Shown: positions 1 through 6,690, counted from the first letter of the stretch. The stretch is 7,744 nt of DNA from CAYRFF01 sp964423575 (GCA_964423575.1 CAYRFF010000088.1:1-7744), one strand, 5' to 3'. Translations and numbers: made by a program. Notes: generated by a model from the letters alone, not told the origin.

Positions 1-83
1 TATGTGTAGGGACGCACGGCATTTCGACAGCTAAAGTATTGTTCCTATGTGTAGGGATGCACGGCCGTGCGTCCCTACACATA
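1..83. repeat. GTAG-type palindromic (REP-like) repeat with duplicated left arm
   Basis: Positions 46-64 and 65-83 form a 38-nt palindrome with 19-bp arms and no loop. The single mismatch (T58 opposite G71) would be a G-U pair in RNA. The inner 28 nt (51-78) begin GTAG and end CTAC. Positions 1-20 repeat the left arm at an offset of 45 bases, 19 of 20 identical, and are perfectly complementary to 64-83, so two alternative hairpins can form. Palindromes with a GTAG foot resemble REP elements handled by REP-associated tyrosine transposases (RAYTs). That link is an inference because no such gene lies in the window. The left unit may continue beyond the window edge. Confidence 0.75.
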
Positions 84-398
84 AACTAGACTCCGTTTCG
101 CTCAATAACCACCCTGCCTCCCTACTCAAATTCATACTTCTATTTTGATTCCAGAGTTGTTTATTTATGGGCTGTAACAAACCTGGCTGGTTTTATCTTC
201 TTACAGCATCTATTTTGCTTGAAGTGAAAAATTGTGGATAAGTAGCATCCAAAATAAACCAGCTAGGTTTTGCAGGTTTTTAATTTAAAGTAGATTTTCT
301 ATCTATGCGCGCCTTCCTCCATTCTTTTTTATTTCCCCAAGCCAAACAACTTTTATCCCGCTTTCTTCATTATTATAAAGTATTGAATATCCCGAATC
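84..398. other. Non-coding leader region with an imperfect inverted repeat
   Basis: I see no convincing coding sequence here on either strand. The stretch holds a 7-bp inverted repeat (GCTGTAA at 171-177, TTACAGC at 201-207). A longer imperfect one spans 180-196 (AACCTGGCTGGTTTTAT) and 254-269 (ATAAACCAGCTAGGTT). The region 270-398 is T-rich and should contain the promoter of the VWA gene, but no good match to the Bacteroidota -7 element (TAnnTTTG) with a properly spaced upstream TTG is visible. TATCTATG at about 300-307 is one base off, without a well-placed partner. The long arms may be remnants of a small non-autonomous element. Confidence 0.4.
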
Positions 399-1496
399 AT
401 GCAAGAATGGTACATCCATAAACATATACCGCGATTAGATAAAGCACTATCAGCATTTGAAGAGTTGTTACAGCTCTTTAATGATATCCTTATTCACACA
501 TCCGGCGATGTCGGCGAGGCATTGCACTGGCTGAATGAACTGGACAAACATTATGATCTCACTCCCAAAAATTATGGGATAGGAGACTTTGTACAGGATT
601 TAATCGATAAGGGATATATACGTGAAGGCGAAGCCGGGGAAGTACCGCATATCCCTTCTGCCAAGCTGGAAAACGCATTGCGAAAACAGGCATTGGATGA
701 GGTCTTCGGGAAATTGAAAAACCTGAAACGGGGAAATCACAAAACAAAGAAAACCGGCCTTGGAACAGAATTGACGCAGGATTTACGGAGGTTTCAGTTT
801 GGAGATAAAACGGAGCATATCGCACTGGCAGAATCGCTGAAGAACGCGCAGATAAATCATGGCCTTGATAATTTCATACTATCTGAGGAAGACCTTGAAG
901 TACGAGAACCGTTCTATGAAACTCAGCTTAGTACGGTGCTAATGATTGACATCTCCCATTCTATGATTTTATACGGAGAAGATCGTATCACTCCCGCCAA
1001 GAAAGTCGCCATGGCATTGGCGGAGTTGATAAAGTTGCGATATCCCAAGGACAAGCTGGATGTAATAACATTCGGGGATGATGCACAGCGGATTGCAATT
1101 AAGGATATTCCCTATCTGCAAGTCGGCCCTTATCATACCAATACGATTGCCGGAATAGACCTCGCAATTCAACTTTTGCGAAAGCGGAAAACAGCCAATA
1201 AACAGATATTGATGATTACAGACGGGAAACCATCTGCAATGTGGCGTGGGAAGAAGTTGTACAAGAATCCGATGGGACTTGACAAGAGAATCGTACGCCG
1301 TACGCTTGCCATGGCTTACAAATGCCGCAAGCTGGATATTCCGATAACTACATTTGCTATAGCGCAGGATCCATATTTGCTGCGATTCATCGAGGATTTC
1401 ACCAATGCAAATAACGGAAAGGCATTTTATGCATCACTGGACGACCTAGGGTCATTCATCATCAAAGATTACACAGGAAAAAAATCTAATTTATAA
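399..1496 (+). CDS. VWA-domain protein, partner of the downstream MoxR-like AAA+ ATPase
   Basis: This 365-residue cytoplasmic protein has no signal peptide or membrane segment. An N-terminal helical region (about 1-110, including HTSGDVGEALHWLNELDK) precedes a basic linker (109-118). A von Willebrand factor A domain fills roughly 175-360. The metal-binding MIDAS residues are visible: DxSxS at D184-S186-S188, a threonine in HTNT (T247/T249), and TDGKPS with D275. The motif SHSMILYGEDRITPAKKVAMAL is a hallmark of the Bacteroidota form of this family. ATG 399 is the first possible start, because an in-frame TGA lies at 384-386. The gene is 4 nt upstream of the AAA+ gene, and such VWA/MoxR pairs typically form a metal- and ATP-dependent complex resembling the ChlI/ChlD arrangement. 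The substrate of this particular pair is unknown to me. The fold and pairing are secure; the cellular role is not. Confidence 0.93.
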   Translation: MQEWYIHKHIPRLDKALSAFEELLQLFNDILIHTSGDVGEALHWLNELDKHYDLTPKNYGIGDFVQDLIDKGYIREGEAGEVPHIPSAKLENALRKQALDEVFGKLKNLKRGNHKTKKTGLGTELTQDLRRFQFGDKTEHIALAESLKNAQINHGLDNFILSEEDLEVREPFYETQLSTVLMIDISHSMILYGEDRITPAKKVAMALAELIKLRYPKDKLDVITFGDDAQRIAIKDIPYLQVGPYHTNTIAGIDLAIQLLRKRKTANKQILMITDGKPSAMWRGKKLYKNPMGLDKRIVRRTLAMAYKCRKLDIPITTFAIAQDPYLLRFIEDFTNANNGKAFYASLDDLGSFIIKDYTGKKSNL

Positions 1497-1500
1497 GAAT

Positions 1501-2949
1501 ATGAGCAGAGCTAAAACACTCGGTGAGCTAAAAAAAAGCGGATATAAACCACAGACTATACGAGAGGAAATGAGGAAAAATCTCATTGCAAGCCTGAAGG
1601 AAGGCAAAGAAATATTTGAAGGGATTTATGGTTATGAACACAGCGTAATCCCACAGTTGAAGATGGCGATTCTTTCAGGGCACAACATCCTTCTCATGGG
1701 ACTGCGCGGACAGGCGAAAACGCGTATCGCGAGAAGTATGACTGCGCTCCTGGACGAATATATTCCCGTTGTCAAGGGCTCAGAAATTCCGGATGACCCA
1801 CTCAATCCTATTTCTCTGTACAGCAAGACCAAGATTGCTGAAGAAGGTGATAAAACCGAGATTGAATGGCTTCACAGGGATGAGCGTTATGTAGAAAAAC
1901 TCGCAACTCCGGATGTATCTATCGCCGATTTAATCGGAGATGTGGACCCGATAAAGGCTGCGACCTTAAAGCTACCCTACTCTGATGAACGCGTTATACA
2001 TTACGGACTGATACCGCACTCGCACAGGTCCATATTTGCAATGAACGAACTTCCCGATTTGCAAGCAAGGATTCAGGTTTCTCTATTCAACATTCTGGAA
2101 GAAAACGATATACAGATTCGGGGTTTCAAGATGAGGTTACCGCTGGATATCATGTTTGTCTTTACTGCCAATCCTGAGGACTATACTAGTAGAGGTAGTA
2201 TTATTACGCCTTTGAAAGACAGAATCGGATCACAGATTCTGACGCATTATCCGGAAGACATAGAAACAGGGAAGAAAATCGCCCGTTCAGAAGCTCGTAT
2301 AGCTCCTGAAGTTCTAGATAAAATCACAATTCCCCCCGTAGTAGAAGATATTTTGGAAACGATTGTGATGAGTGCAAGAAACAGCGACTATATCGATGTG
2401 GAAAGCGGTGTCTCTGCGCGTATGAGCATCAGTATGCGAGAGCTTCTATATTCAGCGGTAGAATACAGGATGATAGAAAATGACGAAAATAGCGGAATCG
2501 CCCGCATCTGCGATATCTGGTCGGTAATTCCTGCCATCACGGGTAAAATGGAACTTATTTATGAGGGAGAACAGGAAGGTCACATTGCTATCGCACATCA
2601 TCTTATCGATGAAGCTCTGAATATGGTTATGACTAGCGGACTCGATGTGGATGATCTGGAGAAAAAAGACGATTCTGATTTCCAAAAAGTTAAAACTTAC
2701 TATGAAAAGGGCAATCAGACGTTTTTATCACCGCATTTGTCGAAAGAGGAATACGAAGAAAACCTAAACTCCGTTAAAGGATTAAAATCTTTGGCTAAGA
2801 AAGTAATGGGTACAAGCGATGCTATAATGATGGAGTTCCTATTATTTGGTTTCACAGAAACGCAGATACTTTCTCGTTCAAATTCCGATAATGCAATCAT
2901 AATCGAAGATCCGCTCGGTGGAATATTTGATGATTTCATGCAGAATTAG
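1501..2949 (+). CDS. MoxR/magnesium-chelatase ChlI-like AAA+ ATPase
   Basis: This 482-residue soluble ATPase belongs to the MoxR/ChlI-like AAA+ group. These proteins form hexameric rings that remodel or activate a protein partner, usually a VWA protein. Visible motifs are Walker A GLRGQAKTR (67-75, with K73 and T74) and the Walker B position IFAMNEL (178-184). Sensor 1 is FVFTANPEDYT (N224), a likely arginine finger lies in PLKDRIGSQ (R241), and a likely sensor 2 is GVSARMSIS (R307). The Walker B acidic pair is Asn-Glu rather than Asp-Glu, and Walker A lacks the second glycine of GxGKT. Both match relatives I remember, so they look family-specific rather than damaged. The C-terminal part from about 380 is charged and ends near FDDFMQN. 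Genome annotations often call this family 'magnesium chelatase', but no other chlorophyll or cobalamin genes are present, so that name is probably misleading. It is co-transcribed with the VWA gene. Confidence 0.93.
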   Translation: MSRAKTLGELKKSGYKPQTIREEMRKNLIASLKEGKEIFEGIYGYEHSVIPQLKMAILSGHNILLMGLRGQAKTRIARSMTALLDEYIPVVKGSEIPDDPLNPISLYSKTKIAEEGDKTEIEWLHRDERYVEKLATPDVSIADLIGDVDPIKAATLKLPYSDERVIHYGLIPHSHRSIFAMNELPDLQARIQVSLFNILEENDIQIRGFKMRLPLDIMFVFTANPEDYTSRGSIITPLKDRIGSQILTHYPEDIETGKKIARSEARIAPEVLDKITIPPVVEDILETIVMSARNSDYIDVESGVSARMSISMRELLYSAVEYRMIENDENSGIARICDIWSVIPAITGKMELIYEGEQEGHIAIAHHLIDEALNMVMTSGLDVDDLEKKDDSDFQKVKTYYEKGNQTFLSPHLSKEEYEENLNSVKGLKSLAKKVMGTSDAIMMEFLLFGFTETQILSRSNSDNAIIIEDPLGGIFDDFMQN

Positions 2950-2962
2950 GTGAATTTCCCGA

Positions 2963-3007
2963 TTTCCGGGCTAGTAACAATTTCTTAGCCGGAAATTTTC
3001 GTATTTT
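2963..3007 (+). terminator. Probable intrinsic terminator of the VWA-AAA+ operon
   Basis: A stem is formed by TTTCCGGGCTA (2963-2973) and TAGCCGGAAA (2986-2995), with one bulged G and a 12-nt loop. It is followed by TTTT at 2996-2999 and another TTTT at 3004-3007. It starts 14 nt after the AAA+ stop codon and lies before lepB. This suggests that lepB is mainly transcribed from its own promoter, although read-through cannot be excluded. The interrupted T-tract makes it a moderate rather than strong terminator. Confidence 0.6.
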
Positions 3008-3032
3008 CGCAGCCAGTATAAATTAGACTTAA

Positions 3033-4610
3033 ATGACAGTACTTATATTTCTGCTCTTTTCATACATTCTGCTCAGCATCAGCCTGTTTTTTCTTTTCAA
3101 GAAAGTTGAAGTTGAGCCTTGGAAAGGACTTGTCCCCGGATTAAATTTTGTCGAGTGGGCACGTGTAATCGGTCGCAAGCCGGCCTATGCACTTTGGTTG
3201 CTTTTCCCCATCGTGAATATTTTTATTTATGCAGGGATGGCTATAGATATGGTGCGGAGTTTTGGGAAGTACCGTTTCCTGCATTCCGCAATGGCGGTCA
3301 TTTATGCTCCGGCCTATTTTTTATACTTAGCTTTCGCAAATGGCGAGAAGTACCTTGGGCCGACAGTTATCGCAGAAAAAGAATACCAGCAACAGATTGC
3401 CGACGCAACTGCAGCTGATGACAAGTATAAACTCAAGAAACTACAGGCTAACAATCCTTACAAAAAATCACAGCCTCGCGAATGGGTAGAATCCATCGTA
3501 TTTGCGGTATTTGCGGCAGCTTTTATCCGTATGTTCCTTATCGAGGCGTATACAATTCCCACTTCATCAATGGAAGGATCTTTACTCGTAGGAGATTATC
3601 TCTTTGTAAGTAAAGTTCATTACGGGTTACGCACACCCATGACAGTACTACAGATACCTTTGTTACACAATATGGTACCGGTTGTCGGCGGGGAATCATA
3701 CTTAAAAAAGCCACAACTCCCCTACTATCGCTTACCTAAGATTTCTCCGGTAAAGCGCAATGATCCGGTTGTATTTAACTGGCCTGTAGGTGATAGTGTA
3801 TATATTACTCCTGAGCGTTCTTTTGCCATCGGGCAGATTGAAAGAAATAACCTGGAAGCACAATTCCGTAATAGGAAATTGATTGCGCGTCCGATGGATA
3901 AAACAGATTTCTACATCAAGCGCTGCATCGGTGTTCCCGGTGACACATTACTGATGAGAGACAGACAGGTATATATCGATGGAGCTCCGATTCAGGATCC
4001 GGCTTTCATACAATATCTATATCTGGTAGATAATGGCGATAATCCCTTAAATACCAGGCGTTTCCATGAAGAAGGAATCAATGTCAATGAGGTCCAGGTT
4101 CTGAATGGAAGCAAACTATTACTCGCACTGAATAAGAAACAATTGGATTTTCTGAAGGAAATCGCTCCCAATGCACGCATTGAGATTTATAAGAATGATC
4201 CTGACCCCCAGACTTCCCTCAGATTATTCCCACATGATCCTTACAACTTTGCCGGCTGGACAATCGATAATTATGGCCCTATCTGGATACCTAAGGCAGG
4301 CTCTACAATCAATATCGATGTGCAGAATATCGCCTTGTACAAGCGGATTATCGGCGTGTACGAAGACCACGATTTACAGATCAAAAACAATCAGATTTAT
4401 ATCGATGGTGAAGTTGCTACCACTTATACCTTTAAGTATGATTATTACTGGATGATGGGTGACAACAGACATAATTCCGAGGATTCCAGATTCTGGGGCT
4501 TTGTACCTGAGACTCATATCGTGGGTAAGCCGCTGTTTATCTTCTTCTCGTCCAATAATGGTATTCGCTGGAATCGGGTGTTTAGTAATGCGAATCATTT
4601 TGTGGAATAG
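3033..4610 (+). CDS. lepB: Signal peptidase I (S26 family), long Bacteroidota type
   Basis: This 525-residue membrane-bound serine protease cleaves signal peptides from proteins exported by Sec or Tat, acting on the periplasmic face of the inner membrane. N-terminal hydrophobic segments at about 2-22, 51-72 and 84-102 form an additional membrane domain typical of Bacteroidota. A further segment at about 154-172 anchors the catalytic domain. The nucleophile is Ser179 in IPTSSMEGSLLVGDYLFV. The general base is Lys296 in FYIKRCIGVPGDTL, with conserved box E GDNRHNSEDSRFWGFVP at 476-492. The protein is much longer than E. coli LepB (about 324 residues) because of the N-terminal domain and an insertion of over 100 residues between the Lys box and box E. 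That insertion ends in a second Lys-box-like segment (LYKRIIGVYEDHD, 435-447). ATG 3033 has no Shine-Dalgarno sequence. It stands between a terminator and a repeat-rich region, so it is probably monocistronic. Confidence 0.96.
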   Translation: MTVLIFLLFSYILLSISLFFLFKKVEVEPWKGLVPGLNFVEWARVIGRKPAYALWLLFPIVNIFIYAGMAIDMVRSFGKYRFLHSAMAVIYAPAYFLYLAFANGEKYLGPTVIAEKEYQQQIADATAADDKYKLKKLQANNPYKKSQPREWVESIVFAVFAAAFIRMFLIEAYTIPTSSMEGSLLVGDYLFVSKVHYGLRTPMTVLQIPLLHNMVPVVGGESYLKKPQLPYYRLPKISPVKRNDPVVFNWPVGDSVYITPERSFAIGQIERNNLEAQFRNRKLIARPMDKTDFYIKRCIGVPGDTLLMRDRQVYIDGAPIQDPAFIQYLYLVDNGDNPLNTRRFHEEGINVNEVQVLNGSKLLLALNKKQLDFLKEIAPNARIEIYKNDPDPQTSLRLFPHDPYNFAGWTIDNYGPIWIPKAGSTINIDVQNIALYKRIIGVYEDHDLQIKNNQIYIDGEVATTYTFKYDYYWMMGDNRHNSEDSRFWGFVPETHIVGKPLFIFFSSNNGIRWNRVFSNANHFVE

Positions 4611-4620
4611 GTGATGTTTT

Positions 4621-4648
4621 GTAGAACCAATTCATGAATTGGTTCTAC
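4621..4648. repeat. Perfect 28-nt GTAG...CTAC palindrome
   Basis: The left arm GTAGAACCAATTCA (4621-4634) is followed directly by its exact reverse complement (4635-4648). The length and the GTAG/CTAC ends are the same as in the core palindrome at 51-78, but the interior differs. It lies 10 nt after the lepB stop. Only AAAAAAA, not a T-tract, follows on the plus strand, so it is not a standard terminator, although the hairpin may stabilise the 3' end of the lepB mRNA. Confidence 0.75.
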
Positions 4649-4660
4649 GAGACAAAAAAA

Positions 4661-4808
4661 TCCACTACAGGTATCCAGTGGGATTGCTAAGCTCGTAGAG
4701 ATTGGCAAGCCCGGTTGTTCCTTAAATCCTTTATGTCCTTTTTTTCATTGCCAAAAAAAGGACGAAAAAAGGCTAGCAATCATTTAAGGAAATTCTCGGC
4801 AAGCCGAG
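4661..4808. repeat. Nested hairpin block downstream of lepB
   Basis: Several inverted repeats are nested here. CCACT/AGTGG pairs at 4662-4666/4677-4681. GATTGCTA (4682-4689) pairs with TAGCAATC (4774-4781). TTCCTTAAAT (4718-4727) pairs with ATTTAAGGAA (4782-4791). GTCCTTTTTTT (4735-4745) and AAAAAAAGGAC (4753-4763) form a perfect 11-bp stem with a 7-nt loop. CTCGGC-AA-GCCGAG lies at 4795-4808. The T-tract/A-tract hairpin resembles interspersed non-coding elements that I associate with Bacteroidota genomes. I see no protein-coding signal. It may be a repeat element, a bidirectional terminator or an RNA; the sequence alone does not decide. Confidence 0.5.
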
Positions 4809-4840
4809 ACCGTCGATCCGATTGGTCGCTACATGCTTTT

Positions 4841-4934
4841 GTTCATCGACTACGTTGTTTTAATTAATGTAATATTTCATTGTAAGACCTACTTTCTTCA
4901 TTATATTTCCCTTTAAGCATTAAAGTCGATGAAC
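4841..4934. repeat. 11-bp inverted repeat around an AT-rich segment
   Basis: GTTCATCGACT (4841-4851) and AGTCGATGAAC (4924-4934) are perfect reverse complements enclosing 72 bases of AT-rich sequence. A smaller repeat, CTTTAA-GCA-TTAAAG, lies just inside the right arm. It could be the ends of a very small non-autonomous element or a long hairpin. No flanking target duplication is obvious. Confidence 0.4.
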
Positions 4935-5278
4935 CGCACTTCCGCTTATCGGACGACTATTTCTGGAAATGATTGCGATTTATTAGTGTTATTAATTGGA
5001 AGCTTTCATCTATAAATATCGTGCCCGTTGAAAACTCTTACTATGAGTCACGAATATATCATGACTATTCCTCTATGATTATCTAGTAAAATGCATACAA
5101 CGGTTGTATGTTTCAAGCCAACAAATAGAAGAGATTAAAAGCCCGTTTGAAGATTTAGAGTAAAAAGCTTATAATTGTTTATGAATAAGTTCCACGAAAG
5201 ACTACATAGCCAAGGGATTTCGTTGAATAAGTGGACTCCCAGTGGAAGTATAAGTGAGTTAAATGTAATTTGACAAAA
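4935..5278. other. AT-rich intergenic region without a convincing gene
   Basis: No reading frame here has recognisable content. A near-palindrome at 5046-5066 (AGTCACGA...TCATGACT) and the odd palindrome at 5094-5110 are the visible structures. A 30-codon ORF at 5181-5273 runs into the next gene but shows no family resemblance. The promoter of the gene at 5279 should lie here, but I cannot place a good -7/-33 pair. Confidence 0.4.
5094..5110. repeat. Odd palindrome CATACAACGGTTGTATG
   Basis: Two 8-bp arms, CATACAAC and GTTGTATG, flank a single central G. The 9-bp core CAACGGTTG is the exact reverse complement of CAACCGTTG at 6724-6732, on the other side of the small-gene cluster. It could be a recombination-site core (attC-like), a repressor operator or a shared repeat end. 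The sequence does not distinguish these. Confidence 0.45.
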
Positions 5279-5890
5279 ATGAGATACCTATTCATTGTAA
5301 TATTATTGATGGCTGCAATTATCACAAAAGCTGATGTTCCAATACCAAATATCATTAAATTTACTTTGGGAAGTAAAACCTATTATACAGATGGATATTT
5401 TGGAATTATTAATGATGATATCATAATTAATGAAGAATTAAACGACTTCTTCTGGAAAGCCCTTAGAATCAGACATTACTCACCATTCTTTAAAAATTTA
5501 AGTCAAATTGATCTCTCAAAATTTAAAATAGACTATCCTAAAAAATATTATCTTTTTTTAGATGAAGTCGATGTACAGATTGAGGAATATGACAGAACCG
5601 ATTTTGAACTTCTCGAAATAATCATAAAGGGGAATTCTCCATATATGTCTATTCTAACGGATTTGAAAATACAGGACCTTGAGTGGCTAAATGATAAGCC
5701 ATTCTATCATGTAAAATATATTAACTATGGGGAAAGCTGCTTCATACAATTTGTGACCTCACAAATTGATAATAATGAAATCAACGTTTTAATTGAAGAA
5801 ATTGAATTAAACCAGAGTTCTATTGAGGATAAGAAGATTCAAGAACTCAAATTGCAAGAAACAATCGTATTTATTTTTTGCGACTATTAA
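5279..5890 (+). CDS. Hypothetical secreted protein with signal peptide
   Basis: This 203-residue protein is one I do not recognise. Residues 1-18 (MRYLFIVILLMAAIITKA) form a clear Sec signal peptide with a likely cleavage after TKA, so the mature protein is periplasmic or exported. The mature part is acidic and aromatic-rich (for example NDFFWKALRIRHYSPFF), with no internal membrane segment and no lipobox cysteine. Its C-terminus turns hydrophobic (QETIVFIFCDY). ATG 5279 is preferred over the TTG at 5270 because the signal peptide begins naturally there. The DNA is strikingly AT-rich (14 G+C in the 60 bases 5341-5400, against 25 of 60 in lepB at 3481-3540), which suggests foreign origin or relaxed selection. 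The stop lies just after a T6 run (5874-5879), and the following ORF overlaps it in the -1 frame, so a frameshift near the 3' end is possible. Confidence 0.65.
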   Translation: MRYLFIVILLMAAIITKADVPIPNIIKFTLGSKTYYTDGYFGIINDDIIINEELNDFFWKALRIRHYSPFFKNLSQIDLSKFKIDYPKKYYLFLDEVDVQIEEYDRTDFELLEIIIKGNSPYMSILTDLKIQDLEWLNDKPFYHVKYINYGESCFIQFVTSQIDNNEINVLIEEIELNQSSIEDKKIQELKLQETIVFIFCDY

Positions 5891-6069
5891 AAAGACACTT
5901 AACAACCCATAGCACACCATCTTCCGCTAAGGCTACAGTGGAACACAACTTCAGAATCTATTACAACGGTTTTATTCTTCAAGGGAAAATAATTTCAATT
6001 AGAAAGGATTCTCTTATAATTCAATGGGATAACTCTGAAGCCCATGTTGTATATTTGAGATGGGAGTGA
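5878..6069 (+). CDS. Short doubtful ORF, possibly a frameshifted 3' part of the preceding gene
   Basis: The frame is open from 5833 to the TGA at 6067-6069 and contains no in-frame ATG. Possible starts are TTG 5878 (63 codons, overlapping the upstream gene by 13 nt) and GTG 5938 (43 codons). The last 40 residues (FRIYYNGFILQGKIISIRKD... QWDNSEAHVVYLRWE) alternate like a small beta-barrel and look like real protein rather than chance. One extra T in the T6 run at 5874-5879 would fuse it to the secreted protein. It may therefore be a degraded C-terminus, a remnant domain, or an independent small gene. No family is recognised. Confidence 0.3.
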   Translation: MRLLKRHLTTHSTPSSAKATVEHNFRIYYNGFILQGKIISIRKDSLIIQWDNSEAHVVYLRWE

Positions 6070-6144
6070 TAAAAGCATAACAGTTTCTGCATAAGCGCCA
6101 GTTTCCCACAACAACCTAAAAACAAGCTCAATTAAACATTAAAT

Positions 6145-6498
6145 ATGAATATGGACATAACAGAAGCAATCCTTTATCTGATTAAGTACCCGGTTGTTTT
6201 AATTACCCTGGCCATCTTTATAATTTTTAAAATATTCCCACCTAAATCTATCAATTCATTTTATGGCTATAGGACTAAAAGGTCGATGAGTAGTGAAAAG
6301 AAATGGGAATTTGCTCAAAGATACAGTGCTAATTTAGCAATAGTAGTTATAAGTTTTGTACTTCTTATTCAATGTGCATTATACATGTTATTTAACTCAT
6401 CTACGATGACAGATTTGAGTACATTTGGTATATGGTTTGTCGGTATGGCAATTGTGATTATAACTGTAGAAAGAAAGCTTAAAGACTTAAGAGAATAA
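6145..6498 (+). CDS. SdpI-family small membrane protein
   Basis: This 117-residue inner-membrane protein has three predicted hydrophobic segments at about 12-30, 64-83 and 93-108. Between the first two lies INSFYGYRTKRSMSSEKKW followed by EFAQ, which is the SdpI-family signature (N..YGYRT..S..S...W..AQ). The family is named for Bacillus subtilis SdpI, which gives immunity to the SdpC toxin. Many family members in Bacteroidota stand alone with unknown function, so immunity here is only a possibility. ATG 6145 is chosen; ATG 6151 is an alternative two codons later. The gene sits between the unrecognised secreted protein and nhaA, in AT-rich sequence. It is single-domain; the B. subtilis protein is longer, with additional membrane segments. 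Confidence 0.85.
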   Translation: MNMDITEAILYLIKYPVVLITLAIFIIFKIFPPKSINSFYGYRTKRSMSSEKKWEFAQRYSANLAIVVISFVLLIQCALYMLFNSSTMTDLSTFGIWFVGMAIVIITVERKLKDLRE

Positions 6499-6690
6499 TC
6501 TGGCCTACAGTTGCTCAGGTTATTGCAATCGTCAGTGTGTTTCTTGGTTTTTAAAAAGTTTGTGTGATTTAAAAGACCTAAAATCTGTAAAAAGGAGTAA
6601 ATTTCGATCGTGACATCGTTTTGTTTAACCCTTAGTAGGGAAAGCACGTCGCATTTTATCATTTTGGATAAGTGAGGCTACGATTGAGCA

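Noticed and set aside
1..83. CRISPR-like direct repeats at the left edge
   Set aside because: Only two copies of a 20-nt arm are present, each part of a palindrome, with no spacer series or cas gene.
559..2939. Antisense open frames opposite the VWA and AAA+ genes
   Set aside because: They lie inside two well-supported genes and have no recognisable content; they are shadows.
3119..4598. Alternative-frame and antisense open frames inside lepB
   Set aside because: They overlap a conserved signal peptidase gene completely and show no family motifs.
4621..4648. The 28-nt palindrome as an intrinsic terminator of lepB
   Set aside because: No T-tract follows on either strand in the right place, and its ends match the repeat at 51-78.
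5181..5273. A 30-codon ORF starting at ATG 5181 (MNKFHERLHSQG...) and overlapping the alternative start of the next gene
   Set aside because: It is very short, resembles no family I know and has no supporting start signal. It could be a leader peptide, but nothing shows this.
5270..5278. TTG 5270 as start of the secreted protein
   Set aside because: ATG 5279 gives a standard signal peptide, and the three extra residues add nothing.
5872..5881. Programmed -1 frameshift at the T6 run
   Set aside because: The in-phase heptamer ends in TGC, so the A-site codon cannot re-pair well after slipping, and no stimulating structure is obvious.
6369..6662. A 97-codon minus-strand ORF overlapping the end of the SdpI gene
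   Set aside because: About half of it is the shadow of the SdpI gene, and the rest has no recognisable motif.
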